Part shown: in pieces, positions 28,819 through 38,266 of the stretch
How positions within the stretch are numbered: position 1 is the first letter of the stretch
Layout of the letters: each line of letters opens with the position of its first letter
NCBI RefSeq assembly: GCF_009728935.1
Contig: NZ_CP034235.1
Location: forward strand, 6,275,501 to 6,339,500
Direction of reading: 5' to 3'
Origin: Paenibacillus psychroresistens
GTDB lineage: Bacteria > Bacillota > Bacilli > Paenibacillales > NBRC-103111
DNA: 64,000 nucleotides
Translations under genes and position numbers: made by a program
Notes under the pieces: model-generated
What the model saw: only the letters and a program-made list of their open reading frames with translations
The model's database searches: none
What the model was told of the DNA's origin: nothing

Positions 28819-29439
28819 AGCAATAACTTTAAGGATATCCGCAGGAGCATCAATCATGTAATCTGGATTTGCCTTCCTCAATAATGCAACCGGGTCCAGT
28901 CCCCATTTGACGGAGATAATCTTGATCTTCGCTTTTTTACACGCTTCTATATCCCGGTGTTCATCTCCAATATAAATGACTTCCTGCAAACCGATTTTCT
29001 GTTGGCTAAGCAAAGCTTTGATCGACCTGTGTTTACCAAAAATATTGCTTTGAGAATGGATAGTTTCAAAAGAATTCATTTCATGCTTAACTAAAAACTT
29101 TTTTATATTCTCAACCGAATTAGAAGAGATCACTACCGTTTTAATATTTTGGCGCTTTAAAGAGAGCAACACTTCCTTGATTCCTTTAAAGGGTTTAATA
29201 AATGGCAGAATCTTTGCATAATTTTTCTTAAGCTCCATGACCATAAATGGCAGCTGTACCAAAGGAACATGCAAAGATTTAAGTCTTTCTTTCATAGAAA
29301 GCAGCATTAAAGCATTAGCTTCGGTCCTTGTTATTTTGCGAAATCCATATTTATCAGACAGCTCATTTAGCAAATCAAATGCAAGCTCCTTTGAGTCTGC
29401 AACCGTTCCATCAAAATCAAAAATCACATATTTAATCAA
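28804..29439 (-). CDS. HAD-superfamily phosphatase (phosphoglycolate-phosphatase-like)
   Basis: The 211-residue HAD phosphatase has DFDGTVADS (nucleophile Asp8 and general acid Asp10), VVISSNS (motif II), a Lys in the cap-proximal region, and GDEHRDIEACKKA (motif III/IV). The helical cap between motifs I and II is that of small-molecule phosphatases such as Gph. The start is TTG at 29439 with GGAGGAATTGCC upstream. It overlaps the patatin gene tail to tail by 15 bases, with no terminator between them. The substrate cannot be told. Confidence 0.85.
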   Translation of the reverse strand: MIKYVIFDFDGTVADSKELAFDLLNELSDKYGFRKITRTEANALMLLSMKERLKSLHVPLVQLPFMVMELKKNYAKILPFIKPFKGIKEVLLSLKRQNIKTVVISSNSVENIKKFLVKHEMNSFETIHSQSNIFGKHRSIKALLSQQKIGLQEVIYIGDEHRDIEACKKAKIKIISVKWGLDPVALLRKANPDYMIDAPADILKVIASLNA

Positions 29440-29647
29440 GGCAATTCCTCCAGTTTATAAAACTATACCATGCTTCTTTATACCATTATATAGTGGTAAT
29501 CTCTATTCAGAAGCAGGAGAATAACGAACCAATAGCGAAGTTTTAAGTTCTTACTATTTGTATTGTAAATTAAATTAAGAAAAAAATTATATTTCACATA
29601 ATAAAATGTTAATAATTATAGACTACAATTAAGGGAGTACATCATCC

Positions 29648-29704
29648 ATGATAGGGATACGGTGTCTATTCTTGAAATTAATAGTGGGGTGTTCTATCCG
29701 ATGA
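29648..29704 (+). CDS. Possible 18-codon leader ORF coupled to the glycosyltransferase
   Basis: ATG at 29648 has AAGGGAG ten bases upstream, the best ribosome site in this leader. The frame of 18 codons (MIGIRCLFLKLIVGCSIR) ends in TGA at 29702, which overlaps the glycosyltransferase ATG at 29701 (ATGA). Since that ATG has only a poor site of its own, translation may depend on reading this leader. Confidence 0.4.
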   Translation: MIGIRCLFLKLIVGCSIR

Positions 29705-30930
29705 ATGAATGCAAGAAACAAAAAATCCTAATTCTATCCGGTGATTATGGCGACGGGCATAAACAAGCTGCACGAGCAATATCTGAAGCTTCATTGGTTT
29801 CTCATCCCGATATTGAGGTTGAGATTGTCGACTTCATGGCATGGACTCATCCTCATCTGCACTCGGTTGGTAAATATTTTTACTTGCAGCTGGTTAAAAA
29901 CTTTCCCGTTTTTTACGGTTATTTATTTCAAATTACCCGAAATGATACAACCATGTCCTATATTTTCAAAAAAATTCGTTCGTTTAGTTTGAGCAGAATG
30001 GTTAAACTATTAGAGGAAGTGCAGCCGGATGTCATTGTAAGCACATTTCCTTCTGCCGCTGCCGCAATTTCGATTCTTAAATCCAAAGGATTAACAACAG
30101 TTCCAACTGTTACAATCCTAACCGACCATACCGACCATAGCTACTGGCTTCACCCCCATACAGACCAATATCTTGTGGGATCTGATCATGTTAGTCAGCT
30201 TCTGCAGCGTGAGCATGGCATTCCAGAATCCGATATTTCTGTTACAGGCATTCCCATACGCTCTCATTTTTGTGTAGAGTATGATCGAACTGGGCTTAAG
30301 GAAAAGCACGGTTTGTCTACAGAGCTCCCCATTGTAATGGTCATGGGCGGTGGTCTTGGCATGATTAGCAAAGAATTCATCCAATTGCTGCAATCCGATG
30401 CTTTACCTAAAAAGATTCAGTTTGTCATTGTTTGTGGTCACAATCATAAACTAAAGCAAAAGCTAACAGAGGAATTAAAAAATTCTAAGCATTCTATAGC
30501 ATTAACTGGATACATACAGCATGTTCATGAAATTATGGCTATCTCTGATTTGATTGTTACGAAGCCAGGTGGATTGACTATTTCGGAAGCACTTGCATTA
30601 GAATTGCCAATGCTGCTGTATAAGCCACTCCCAGGACAAGAGCAGGACAATGCTGCCTTTTTATTAAAAGCAGGCGTTGCCAGACAAGCCAGAGATGAAA
30701 TGGAGTTATTGGACCAATTAATTGCCATTATTCACAATCCACAGATCTTGCTTACCTTGAAGCTTAAAGCCAAAGCTTTCCAAATGAAGTCCTCCACATT
30801 AGATGCTTTAAACGCGATATTGCTAACGGAAAGCTGCGGAATTGTTCCACAGAGCAAATGGAGTTTATATCGTTATCAGCGTTATATCAGTCTTTTTTTT
30901 AGAAGAAAGCTTGCAGGACGAAGTTCTTAG
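29701..30930 (+). CDS. MGDG-synthase-type glycosyltransferase, second copy
   Basis: The 409-residue GT28-type enzyme has ILILSGDYGDGHKQAARAI near the N-terminus, the MGDG_synth domain, and a C-terminal sugar-nucleotide site (MVMGGGLGMIS; IVTKPGGLTISEALALELP; PGQEQDN). It is a distant paralogue of the enzyme at 17162-18280. The following polysaccharide deacetylase is 42 bases away on the same strand, so the two form an operon, perhaps modifying a glycolipid or wall polymer. A GTG at 29662 would extend it by 13 residues without a better ribosome site. Confidence 0.85.
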   Translation: MNECKKQKILILSGDYGDGHKQAARAISEASLVSHPDIEVEIVDFMAWTHPHLHSVGKYFYLQLVKNFPVFYGYLFQITRNDTTMSYIFKKIRSFSLSRMVKLLEEVQPDVIVSTFPSAAAAISILKSKGLTTVPTVTILTDHTDHSYWLHPHTDQYLVGSDHVSQLLQREHGIPESDISVTGIPIRSHFCVEYDRTGLKEKHGLSTELPIVMVMGGGLGMISKEFIQLLQSDALPKKIQFVIVCGHNHKLKQKLTEELKNSKHSIALTGYIQHVHEIMAISDLIVTKPGGLTISEALALELPMLLYKPLPGQEQDNAAFLLKAGVARQARDEMELLDQLIAIIHNPQILLTLKLKAKAFQMKSSTLDALNAILLTESCGIVPQSKWSLYRYQRYISLFFRRKLAGRSS

Positions 30931-30972
30931 ATTATACTTACGATATACGGTTCTTAGAAAGGAAGAAAGATC

Positions 30973-32274
30973 ATGCGTGAAAAACTACTATGGGGGATTC
31001 TGATCTTTCTAGTAATCTATATGTTCATACCTTGGTTATTAACAAGGATATTTGGATTAGGTGTATTTCGCAAAGGCAGCGTGCGGCGAGAAATTGCCTT
31101 CACCTTCGATGACGGCCCTGATCCTAAGTATACCCCCCAATTATTGGATTTATTAAAAAAACATAATGTAAAAGCTACTTTTTTTGTTCTCGGTCAGAAG
31201 GCAGAGCTTAACCCAGCTATTATTAAACGCATTCATGATGAAGGGCATCAAATCGGAATTCATAATTACATTCATGCTTCTAATTGGCTGATGACACCAT
31301 GGACTATTAAAAAAGAGCATATTCATAAGTCCGCTGATATTATCGAAGCTATCACAGGGGATCGTCCTACTTATTATCGACCACCCTGGGGGATTCTTAA
31401 TCTAGGTGACTTTTTCTTAAAAAATCAATATCACATCGTATTCTGGTCACTAATGGCTTATGATTGGCGCAGTCAAATCAGCAAGAAAAATCTCAAGAAC
31501 AAGCTGCTGCGCAAAATTACAGATGGTTCCGTTATTTTATTACACGATAGCGGTGAAACCTTTGGCGCTGACCATGATGCGCCTTTTTACATGTTAGAAG
31601 CCTTAGACCATGTTCTAGAAGATGTTACACGAAGAGGCTTACATTGTATGCGGATTGACGAGATGATGAATTACCAGGATAGACGAACGCCTACCCCCTT
31701 AATTCTAAGTCGCACCAAGCAAACTGTTGTTTTCTTGTGGATGTTATGGGAGCGATTATTCCTTAAGTTATTCCGAGTGGTTGCCATAGATCTGCAGAAT
31801 CCGTTACTTAAAGTACGAGTTAGAGAATATACCGGAAAAGAAATTTTAACGCTAGAAGATGGAGAACAGATTGTTAAAGGGGATCTGATAGCTGAGCTGC
31901 ATCTCGATAATAGTATTCTATTCCAGCTTAGTGCCGATGCAACAAGTGAAATGAGTTTAGCCATCCAAATTATTCGGAGAATGGAAGTATTCATGCCGCA
32001 GGTCAACTTATTGCTGCAGAATGATCCCCAGTGGCACAATGTCAAAGGATTATATGGAATAAGTCTTATTCACCGCGGATCTAGAAAACTTGGGTTCTCT
32101 GTCATTGATTTGCCAACTGGAATCTTCTCGATCAGTACACGGTATTATTTGAAATTATTACTTTTCGTCTTACATCCACAAGGCAAAAAAAGACTGCAAT
32201 CCAAACCGCAATTGCTCGTCCCCAAAATTATTGCTATATCCAAAAAAGAGCTTTTGAATCGCTATTATGCTTAA
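30973..32274 (+). CDS. Membrane-anchored polysaccharide deacetylase with extra C-terminal domain
   Basis: After one N-terminal membrane segment (residues 5-27), a NodB domain spans about residues 42-235. Its motifs are TFDDGPDP (motif 1 with the catalytic Asp), a metal-binding pair in GIHNYIHAS (where the usual second His-x-x-x-His spacing differs), RPPWG and LLHDSG. These enzymes remove acetyl groups from N-acetylglucosamine polymers outside the cell. About 190 further residues form a domain I cannot name; similar tails occur in YkoP-linked deacetylases. The ATG at 30973 follows GGAAGAAAGATC. It probably shares a transcript with the glycosyltransferase upstream. Confidence 0.85.
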   Translation: MREKLLWGILIFLVIYMFIPWLLTRIFGLGVFRKGSVRREIAFTFDDGPDPKYTPQLLDLLKKHNVKATFFVLGQKAELNPAIIKRIHDEGHQIGIHNYIHASNWLMTPWTIKKEHIHKSADIIEAITGDRPTYYRPPWGILNLGDFFLKNQYHIVFWSLMAYDWRSQISKKNLKNKLLRKITDGSVILLHDSGETFGADHDAPFYMLEALDHVLEDVTRRGLHCMRIDEMMNYQDRRTPTPLILSRTKQTVVFLWMLWERLFLKLFRVVAIDLQNPLLKVRVREYTGKEILTLEDGEQIVKGDLIAELHLDNSILFQLSADATSEMSLAIQIIRRMEVFMPQVNLLLQNDPQWHNVKGLYGISLIHRGSRKLGFSVIDLPTGIFSISTRYYLKLLLFVLHPQGKKRLQSKPQLLVPKIIAISKKELLNRYYA

Positions 32275-32284
32275 TTAAACTTCC

Positions 32285-33220
32285 TTAAATGGGCCGGACT
32301 GCAGAAATGCGATTTCGGCCATTTTGTTTGGCTTCATACAAAACTTGATCTGCTGCATAAACCAATTCCTTAGCCGTCTGCTCCACACCCGGTGAAATGG
32401 TAGCTACCCCAAGACTTACTGTCACATAGTCGTTAATTAAGGAGCCTGCGTGAACGATTTGCAAAGCTTCTACCGTAGCCCGAATGGACCGCGCCACCTT
32501 CATTGCTCCTTCTAGCTCCGTATCTGGAAGCAGCACAATAAACTCTTCTCCTCCAAAACGCGCAGCCAGATCACCTGGTCTATTTACCGAACTATTCAAA
32601 ACTTGGGCAACGGTTTTAATACACTCATCACCGCTTAAATGTCCATATGTATCGTTAAAGGATTTAAAATAATCAATATCTATCATGATAAGTGAAAGCT
32701 CTGTCTTCTTGCGAATCGCTCTTCTCCACTCTCGTTCTAGGTTCTCGTCAAAATAGCGCCGGTTGGCAATGGATGTTAGCCCATCAATCGAAGAAAGCTG
32801 CTGCAGTACCGAATTAACCTCTTCGAGCTTTTCCCTTTCGAGCTTGTATGTCGTTATGTCAGTGGATATCGCCACATAATACGCAACGTCACCTTGCTCG
32901 CCTTTAACTGCACTAATACTTATTTGTTCGAAAAATAATCGCCCATTTTTATCACGATTCCATAGCTCACCTTGCCATTGTCCAATTTCAAGCAGTGTTT
33001 CCCATAGGTCATGATAATATTGGTTATCTTGCTTACCTGATTTCAAAATGCGGGGTGTTTGACCATATAGCTCTGTTAATTCATAACCCGTTTGTTTCAA
33101 AAAAGCTCCATTTGCGTAAATAATTTTACCTTCAATATCCGTAATTAGAATGGCTTGCAGTGTATTCTCAATCACTTTCGCATAGAGTCTAAGTTGTTGA
33201 TCCATAGTAAGATTCAGCAT
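32285..33220 (-). CDS. PAS-GGDEF diguanylate cyclase
   Basis: Residues about 10-130 form a PAS domain (ILITDIEGKIIYANGAFLKQTGY) with the following PAC segment, then a short coiled coil. Residues 145-311 form a GGDEF domain with the intact active site RFGGEEF and SIDGLTSIANRRYFD. An RxxD inhibitory site (RPGD) lies five residues before GGEEF, so product feedback is likely. It should make cyclic di-GMP from two GTP. No membrane segment is present; the signal sensed by PAS is unknown. ATG at 33220 follows GCGGAGGTACTCTT. It converges on the deacetylase gene with a 10-base gap. Confidence 0.93.
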   Translation of the reverse strand: MLNLTMDQQLRLYAKVIENTLQAILITDIEGKIIYANGAFLKQTGYELTELYGQTPRILKSGKQDNQYYHDLWETLLEIGQWQGELWNRDKNGRLFFEQISISAVKGEQGDVAYYVAISTDITTYKLEREKLEEVNSVLQQLSSIDGLTSIANRRYFDENLEREWRRAIRKKTELSLIMIDIDYFKSFNDTYGHLSGDECIKTVAQVLNSSVNRPGDLAARFGGEEFIVLLPDTELEGAMKVARSIRATVEALQIVHAGSLINDYVTVSLGVATISPGVEQTAKELVYAADQVLYEAKQNGRNRISAVRPI

Positions 33221-33417
33221 AAGAGTACCTCCGCTTCATACTCCGATAATAGCGCACTAATCCGTATTCATCAATAAATCCTTTTATTGCAATAAATATA
33301 ATGCGAAGCTTTGCGTTTTTTTATTACCCTTTTAGGCATAAAATATGCTATTATAGAATAGAGTAAGAAGTAACGGACAAGAATGAAATGCCTTTAAGCA
33401 ATCGAAGGAGACCATGT

Positions 33418-34062
33418 ATGAAGCAGCAGCGCGTCCTTATTTATTCAGGCGGGGCTCTAGGCGCTTGGGCGCTAGAGGATACCCAACTTGGAGATATATA
33501 CGTTGGTGCAGACCGCGGTGCTCTATTTTTAGTGCAGAATGGAATTAGGCCAAATATAGCCTTGGGTGATTTCGATTCCGTAAACGAAACGGAGCTTAAT
33601 CTAATTCGCCTCAATAGTGAAGAATTGTTAACCTGTGACCCTGTCTTGAAAGACTATTCAGACACAGAAATGGCATTCTCCTGGGCGCTAGATCAAAAAC
33701 CACAAGAAATTATCTTGTATGGCGGTTTAGGTACGCGGTTTGATCATTCATTAGCTAATATCCATTTATTATCGCAAGCATTGCCGAGTCAAACAACCTG
33801 TACCATTGTTGACTCGCATAATCGCATACGTTTGATTAATCAATCCACCAGACTTCAAAGATCCAATCGCTTTAGTCATGTTTCTTTATTACCCTTTACC
33901 TCCAAGGTAACGGGTATTACCTTACAGGGCTTCCAGTATCCATTGCATCAAGCTACGCTTACAATTGGACAATCTCTAGGCGTTAGCAATCGAATTATTG
34001 AGCCATTTGCTCATATTGAGATTGATCAAGGCCAACTGCTTGTAATTGAAAGCATAGATTAA
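33418..34062 (+). CDS. thiN: Thiamine pyrophosphokinase
   Basis: The 214-residue protein transfers pyrophosphate from ATP to thiamine, giving thiamine diphosphate. It has the family's N-terminal DIYVGADRGALFLVQNGIRPNIALGDFDSV with the metal-binding aspartates, DYSDTEMAF, and the strand-rich C-terminal thiamine-binding half (GLQFN-type replaced by GVSNRI). The ATG at 33418 follows GAAGGAG; an upstream ATG at 33388 lacks a site. It overlaps the next, opposite gene by 4 bases. No TPP riboswitch is seen upstream. Confidence 0.9.
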   Translation: MKQQRVLIYSGGALGAWALEDTQLGDIYVGADRGALFLVQNGIRPNIALGDFDSVNETELNLIRLNSEELLTCDPVLKDYSDTEMAFSWALDQKPQEIILYGGLGTRFDHSLANIHLLSQALPSQTTCTIVDSHNRIRLINQSTRLQRSNRFSHVSLLPFTSKVTGITLQGFQYPLHQATLTIGQSLGVSNRIIEPFAHIEIDQGQLLVIESID

Positions 34063-34355
34063 ATTAAATGTACCACTCGGATAATCTTGTCATCTGCATA
34101 TTTGATGTGAATCGTATGCTTGATTGAATCATACGTAATAAGCCCATCTCCGAATGGTAATACGGGCTCTGAGCCCAATCCATAGAAGATATCATCTGCC
34201 AAAGTTCGCAAGCATTCCTGTCTCTCGTCTTCATCAAGCTCTACCCACTGTTGAGGCTCTATTTCTAACAATTCAGCGCAGCCCTCCATTTCACCTATGG
34301 CCTGCACTAATTCGGCAATAATGTCCTCATATTCTTTTGCAAATTTCACGCCCAC
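34059..34355 (-). CDS. Hypothetical acidic protein, 98 aa
   Basis: A soluble acidic protein of unknown family. The first 60 residues are helical and rich in Glu (EYEDIIAELVQAIGEMEGCAELL). The C-terminal 35 residues are beta-rich (GDGLITYDSIKHTIHIKYADDKIIRVVHLI). The start is GTG at 34355, preceded by AAGGATGGATCAAT. Similar proteins accompany cold-shock genes in some Paenibacillus, but I cannot name the family. It is convergent with thiN, with the stops overlapping. Confidence 0.75.
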   Translation of the reverse strand: MGVKFAKEYEDIIAELVQAIGEMEGCAELLEIEPQQWVELDEDERQECLRTLADDIFYGLGSEPVLPFGDGLITYDSIKHTIHIKYADDKIIRVVHLI

Positions 34356-34521
34356 ATTGATCCATCCTTTCTTCCATACCTTATTTCATTGTAAATCGGA
34401 AGGTCCGTATATGCAAATTTACTTATACCTCCTGATTTACTAAAATAAGCCGTATAGATAAAGGGGATCATTGACATATTATTAAGGGAGTTTCACACGA
34501 AAACTAACGGAGGTTTTAAAC

Positions 34522-34722
34522 ATGGCAACAGGCAAGGTAAAATGGTTTAACGCAGAAAAAGGATTTGGATTTATTGAAGTAGAAGGCGGAGATGATGTTT
34601 TTGTTCATTTCTCAGCTATTTCAGGAGAAGGCTTTAAGTCACTTGACGAAGGTCAAGCAGTAGAGTTTAACGTGGTTCAAGGCAATCGCGGAGCACAAGC
34701 AGAAAACGTAGTAAAGCTGTAA
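34522..34722 (+). CDS. csp: Cold-shock protein, CspA family
   Basis: The 66-residue five-stranded OB-fold protein binds single-stranded nucleic acid and keeps mRNA open in the cold. RNP1 (KGFGFIEV) and RNP2 (VFVHFSAI) are intact. ATG at 34522 follows ACGGAGG. The leader is about 60 bases or longer and A-rich, but shorter than the classic cold-shock leader. The YdjO-like gene follows 32 bases later, so the two are co-transcribed. Confidence 0.97.
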   Translation: MATGKVKWFNAEKGFGFIEVEGGDDVFVHFSAISGEGFKSLDEGQAVEFNVVQGNRGAQAENVVKL

Positions 34723-34754
34723 TTGAATTTCAGTAATAGAGGAGTGGATGTCTG

Positions 34755-34955
34755 ATGTTTGCGAAGAGAACTACGGAAATTATCCCGGAAGAAGCTACAT
34801 CCATATGGGCTTGCAGCAGTGAAAGCTGCTCTGGTTGGATGAGAGACAACTTTTCTTTTAAGAATGTTCCGACTTGCCCCGTCTGTAAGTCAGAGATGGT
34901 TATCGGGGAAAAGATGCTACCCTTTCTGCATAACAACAACAAAAAAGGACTTTAA
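34755..34955 (+). CDS. YdjO-like cold-inducible zinc-ribbon protein
   Basis: A 66-residue protein with WACSSESCSGWMRDNFSF and PTCPVCKSEM, four cysteines in two pairs that would bind one zinc. It matches the small family of cold-inducible YdjO proteins often found just after a csp gene in Bacillales, as here. ATG at 34755 follows GAGGAGTGGATGTCTG. Its job is not known. A hairpin pair follows (a short one at 34981-34998, then the terminator). Confidence 0.85.
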   Translation: MFAKRTTEIIPEEATSIWACSSESCSGWMRDNFSFKNVPTCPVCKSEMVIGEKMLPFLHNNNKKGL

Positions 34956-35005
34956 TCCAAACCTCGTTGGTTAGAATTAAAGTTTCAATAGTGAAACTGA
35001 CTAGT

Positions 35006-35050
35006 AAAGGACGTACTATTGGGTGAAAATCCGTTAGTACGTCCTTTTTC
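35006..35050 (+). terminator. Terminator after the cold-shock pair
   Basis: AAAGGACGTACT pairs perfectly with AGTACGTCCTTT around an 18-base loop, followed by TTC. Confidence 0.9.
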
Positions 35051-35110
35051 TCTACCCACTTTAAGTTTCTTACAGTACACTAAATATAAACAAAGATTGG
35101 AGGACAAGTT

Positions 35111-38080
35111 ATGAAAAAAATACTAAATGCTATCCTATTAATAGCCCTACTCACGTACGGATTATTAACACCCACGATACAAAATTATGTACAAGCTGCG
35201 TCCATGGTAAAAGTAGGGGATTACATAAATTATGGCTCATATGATGGGGAACCCATACTATGGAGGGTAATAAACATTGATAAAGATGGGGATCCGCTTT
35301 TATTTGCCGAGAAGATCCTTACCAATAAAGCATTTGATTCTAGCGGCAGTAAACACTCGGAAACTATTAGAATCGAACTTGGCAGCAACTACTGGCATGA
35401 TTCAAATATTAGGCAATGGTTGAACAGCGGCGATAGCGTGATCTCATGGATTCAGAATCCCCCTTCAGCTGCAAATGTATATAGTGGATATAATTCTTAT
35501 GACACGGAAAAAGGATTTCTTGCTGATAGTAATTTTACTGAAGCTGAGCGTAACGCAATTAAATCAGTAACCAACAAAGTATTGTTGACTGAGTTGGATA
35601 AAGACAAACGAGATGGTGGTAATGAGTCACATCAATATGTATCTGAAGAGTGGAAAGATAGTAAAGCTGTTATCGAGAATTATGACCAAGCTTACTATCA
35701 AAATGTTACAGACAAGGTCTTTGTACTGTCAATTAATGAATTGAAGCAATTCGTTTATGACAGAGGATGGGACTATCGCGCCAAACCAACGTTAAAAGCG
35801 TTCCAAAACATGTCTACTAGTAACAACGGTTCGAAGGAAGTTAGTTATGGGAGCTATTGGTTAACGACTCCTTATCCCTCCAATGATTATGGCTCGGTTG
35901 AATACTATGTAAGTGGCGAAGGATTCATCAACAATGACTATGCATATAACAGTATAGGAATTCGTCCCGCCATTTACTTAGATTTAACTTCTGTCAATTT
36001 TAAATCAGGGGATGGCAGTGCTGATCTCCCGTATAGGCAACAAGCGGTGGGTGGTTCTTTACAAAAGAAGCGTATCATAGTCGCACAGGGTCAAGGAGAA
36101 GTTCTTGATTTTACGTTTATACCAGGACAAGGAATCGATAAAATTAGCTGGACTACTCAGAATAGCAAGATCGCCACTGTTAGCGAGAGTGGTCTTGTTA
36201 CTGGGGTTGGAGCAGGCACTACATATATCACTGGGACAACCACATCTGGTCTTTCCGATCAGTGTGAGGTTATTGTTTTTCCAAGGCAATTTCACGATAC
36301 AATAGTTAAAAAGTCAGTTATAGTTACGAAAGAAAACAACCCAACTGTTAGTTCGTTTTCGGATTTTCCTAGATCAACCGATAATATTGCTGGGGGAACA
36401 TCTGAGTTTTTCGACCATCAGGGAAGATTGAATTTGCTATATGAGGGTAATGATAAAGTTTATATCACTATTCTGAATAAAGAGTTTATAAGTATTAATA
36501 CATTTGAAATATCAAAAGAGCTTCCTCTTTTTGGTGCAGCGACAATTGATGAAAACGGTAATTATTATATGTTGTGGGGAAAAACGGTAGATGAATCTGA
36601 TAAATCAAGCAAGAATGTGATCATTACGAAATACAATTCGAGTGGTAAAAAAGTTGGCAGCGCTGAATATAGGGCTGGAGATTTAAATGTCAAAATTCCT
36701 TTTGATGCAGGGAATGCAAGTATTGCTTATAAAAACGGTACGATATCAGCGTATTTTGCCCGAAAAATGTTTCAAAGCCCGGACGGTTTGAACCATCAGG
36801 CAAGCCAAGTAGTTTATGCTAGCAGCAGTACAATGGAGCCGCTCGATATGCCAAAACCGTATTCGAGCCATTCCTTTGACCAACAAGTCATTAACACTTC
36901 CGATGGCGGATTTTTATACGCAGACCGTGGGGATGCGTACCCTCGTGGGTTTCTAATCACAAAGGTAGTACAAGGTGATTCAGCTACTATTGAACCTTTT
37001 CATTTCCGTGAAGGTGAAGCATTTCCATACGGCTATAATGCTACATTTTCTCAGCTGGGTGGTATTTCTGAAGGAACTAAAGGCTATGCTCTAGTCGGTT
37101 CGTCAGAAAAGACTTTGTCAGGAGCGCCCGCCCCAAATGAACGAAATGAATCTCGAAATTTGTTTATCCAAATAATAAAGAAGGATCTTGGAGACAACAA
37201 AAGTTGGAATACAATCGACATTCAGTCTAATTTGCTAAGTAAAGGAAAAGAGCGTGTTCTGAAGGGAGAAACTGGGAATCAACCAGGAAGTTATTTCCTT
37301 GATAAAGATTTGGTTGACTATGGTGTAATTTGGTTAACTGAATATACGGCTGATAAGGATGTGGCTAACCCTAGGATTGTAGCAACGGATGATGACAGGT
37401 TTATTGTTATGTGGGAAGAATTTGAGAACCATAGCTTTAAGAATTCGTACTATATGATATTGTCCTCCTATGGTGAAACTTTGCGCGAAGCAACGAATAT
37501 GAAGGGTACTCGTATTTATACTTCTAAGCTTCCTCTTTACAAAGAAGGAAAACTATTTTGGACATATTCCTATGACAAGGATTTGGGCAATGCTGCTCAA
37601 AGTAGAATAGAAGTTTATACTCTAGACCTAATTCAGTCTGAACCTACTGTTAATGCTATTCCTACAGCTTCCATTGTGTTGGTTAACGATAAACAAATAT
37701 CTTTCGAGGCCTACACTATCAACGGCAATAACTTTTTTAAATTGCGGGATTTTGCTACAGTGGTACATGGTTCCGAGAAACAATTTGGAGTTGGTTTTGA
37801 TAATTTGAAAAATGCTATTAGCCTTGAATCGAACAAAGCCTATACAACTGTTGGCGGAGAACTTGCATTATCGGATCAAACAGTATCAAAAGAAGCAAAG
37901 ATCACCGCATCCACTGTATACCTCGACGGAACATTGCTTAATCTTATCACCTTTAATATTGATGGAAATAACTACTTTAAGCTCCGCGATATAGCAAAGG
38001 CATTCAATATTGGTGTAACATGGGATGGTAAAACCAAAATGATTGGGATTGATACGAAATCCGAATATAAAGAAGAATAG
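35111..38080 (+). CDS. Large secreted protein: DUF6273, BIG2 and stalk-type domains
   Basis: The 989-residue protein has a signal peptide (MKKILNAILLIALLTYGLL... cleaved after about residue 31). A DUF6273 domain (residues about 35-300; YGSYDGEPILWRVI, NIRQWLNS, SYWLTTPYPS) is followed by a BIG2 Ig-like domain (about 316-393; SWTTQNSKIATVSESGLVTGVGAGTT). A long beta-rich middle may be a propeller (FFDHQGRLNLLYEG, repeated IVATDDDRFIVMWEE). Two copper-amine-oxidase-like 'stalk' repeats end it (FEAYTINGNNFFKLRDFA; FNIDGNNYFKLRDIA). It should be extracellular or wall-associated. The role is unknown. ATG at 35111 follows GGAGGACAAGTT. Confidence 0.85.
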   Translation: MKKILNAILLIALLTYGLLTPTIQNYVQAASMVKVGDYINYGSYDGEPILWRVINIDKDGDPLLFAEKILTNKAFDSSGSKHSETIRIELGSNYWHDSNIRQWLNSGDSVISWIQNPPSAANVYSGYNSYDTEKGFLADSNFTEAERNAIKSVTNKVLLTELDKDKRDGGNESHQYVSEEWKDSKAVIENYDQAYYQNVTDKVFVLSINELKQFVYDRGWDYRAKPTLKAFQNMSTSNNGSKEVSYGSYWLTTPYPSNDYGSVEYYVSGEGFINNDYAYNSIGIRPAIYLDLTSVNFKSGDGSADLPYRQQAVGGSLQKKRIIVAQGQGEVLDFTFIPGQGIDKISWTTQNSKIATVSESGLVTGVGAGTTYITGTTTSGLSDQCEVIVFPRQFHDTIVKKSVIVTKENNPTVSSFSDFPRSTDNIAGGTSEFFDHQGRLNLLYEGNDKVYITILNKEFISINTFEISKELPLFGAATIDENGNYYMLWGKTVDESDKSSKNVIITKYNSSGKKVGSAEYRAGDLNVKIPFDAGNASIAYKNGTISAYFARKMFQSPDGLNHQASQVVYASSSTMEPLDMPKPYSSHSFDQQVINTSDGGFLYADRGDAYPRGFLITKVVQGDSATIEPFHFREGEAFPYGYNATFSQLGGISEGTKGYALVGSSEKTLSGAPAPNERNESRNLFIQIIKKDLGDNKSWNTIDIQSNLLSKGKERVLKGETGNQPGSYFLDKDLVDYGVIWLTEYTADKDVANPRIVATDDDRFIVMWEEFENHSFKNSYYMILSSYGETLREATNMKGTRIYTSKLPLYKEGKLFWTYSYDKDLGNAAQSRIEVYTLDLIQSEPTVNAIPTASIVLVNDKQISFEAYTINGNNFFKLRDFATVVHGSEKQFGVGFDNLKNAISLESNKAYTTVGGELALSDQTVSKEAKITASTVYLDGTLLNLITFNIDGNNYFKLRDIAKAFNIGVTWDGKTKMIGIDTKSEYKEE

Positions 38081-38093
38081 TATGATGATTTTA

Positions 38094-38141
38094 TGGCAAC
38101 TCAGATGGGATCCAATTTCCCCCTCTGTAGTTGCCTTTTAT
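38094..38141 (+). terminator. Terminator after the secreted protein
   Basis: GGCAACT and CAGA pair with TCTG and AGTTGCC around a 20-base loop, followed by TTTTATT. Confidence 0.75.
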
Positions 38142-38266
38142 TAATAATAAAGTTTTAAATGGGAAGTTTTTACACAAAAAAAATACTCCCTCCTATTTGC
38201 TAAACAAAGCAGATAAAAGAAAGTAATTTTTTGCACTCTATTGTTGCAGTTGAACTTGGAATTACA

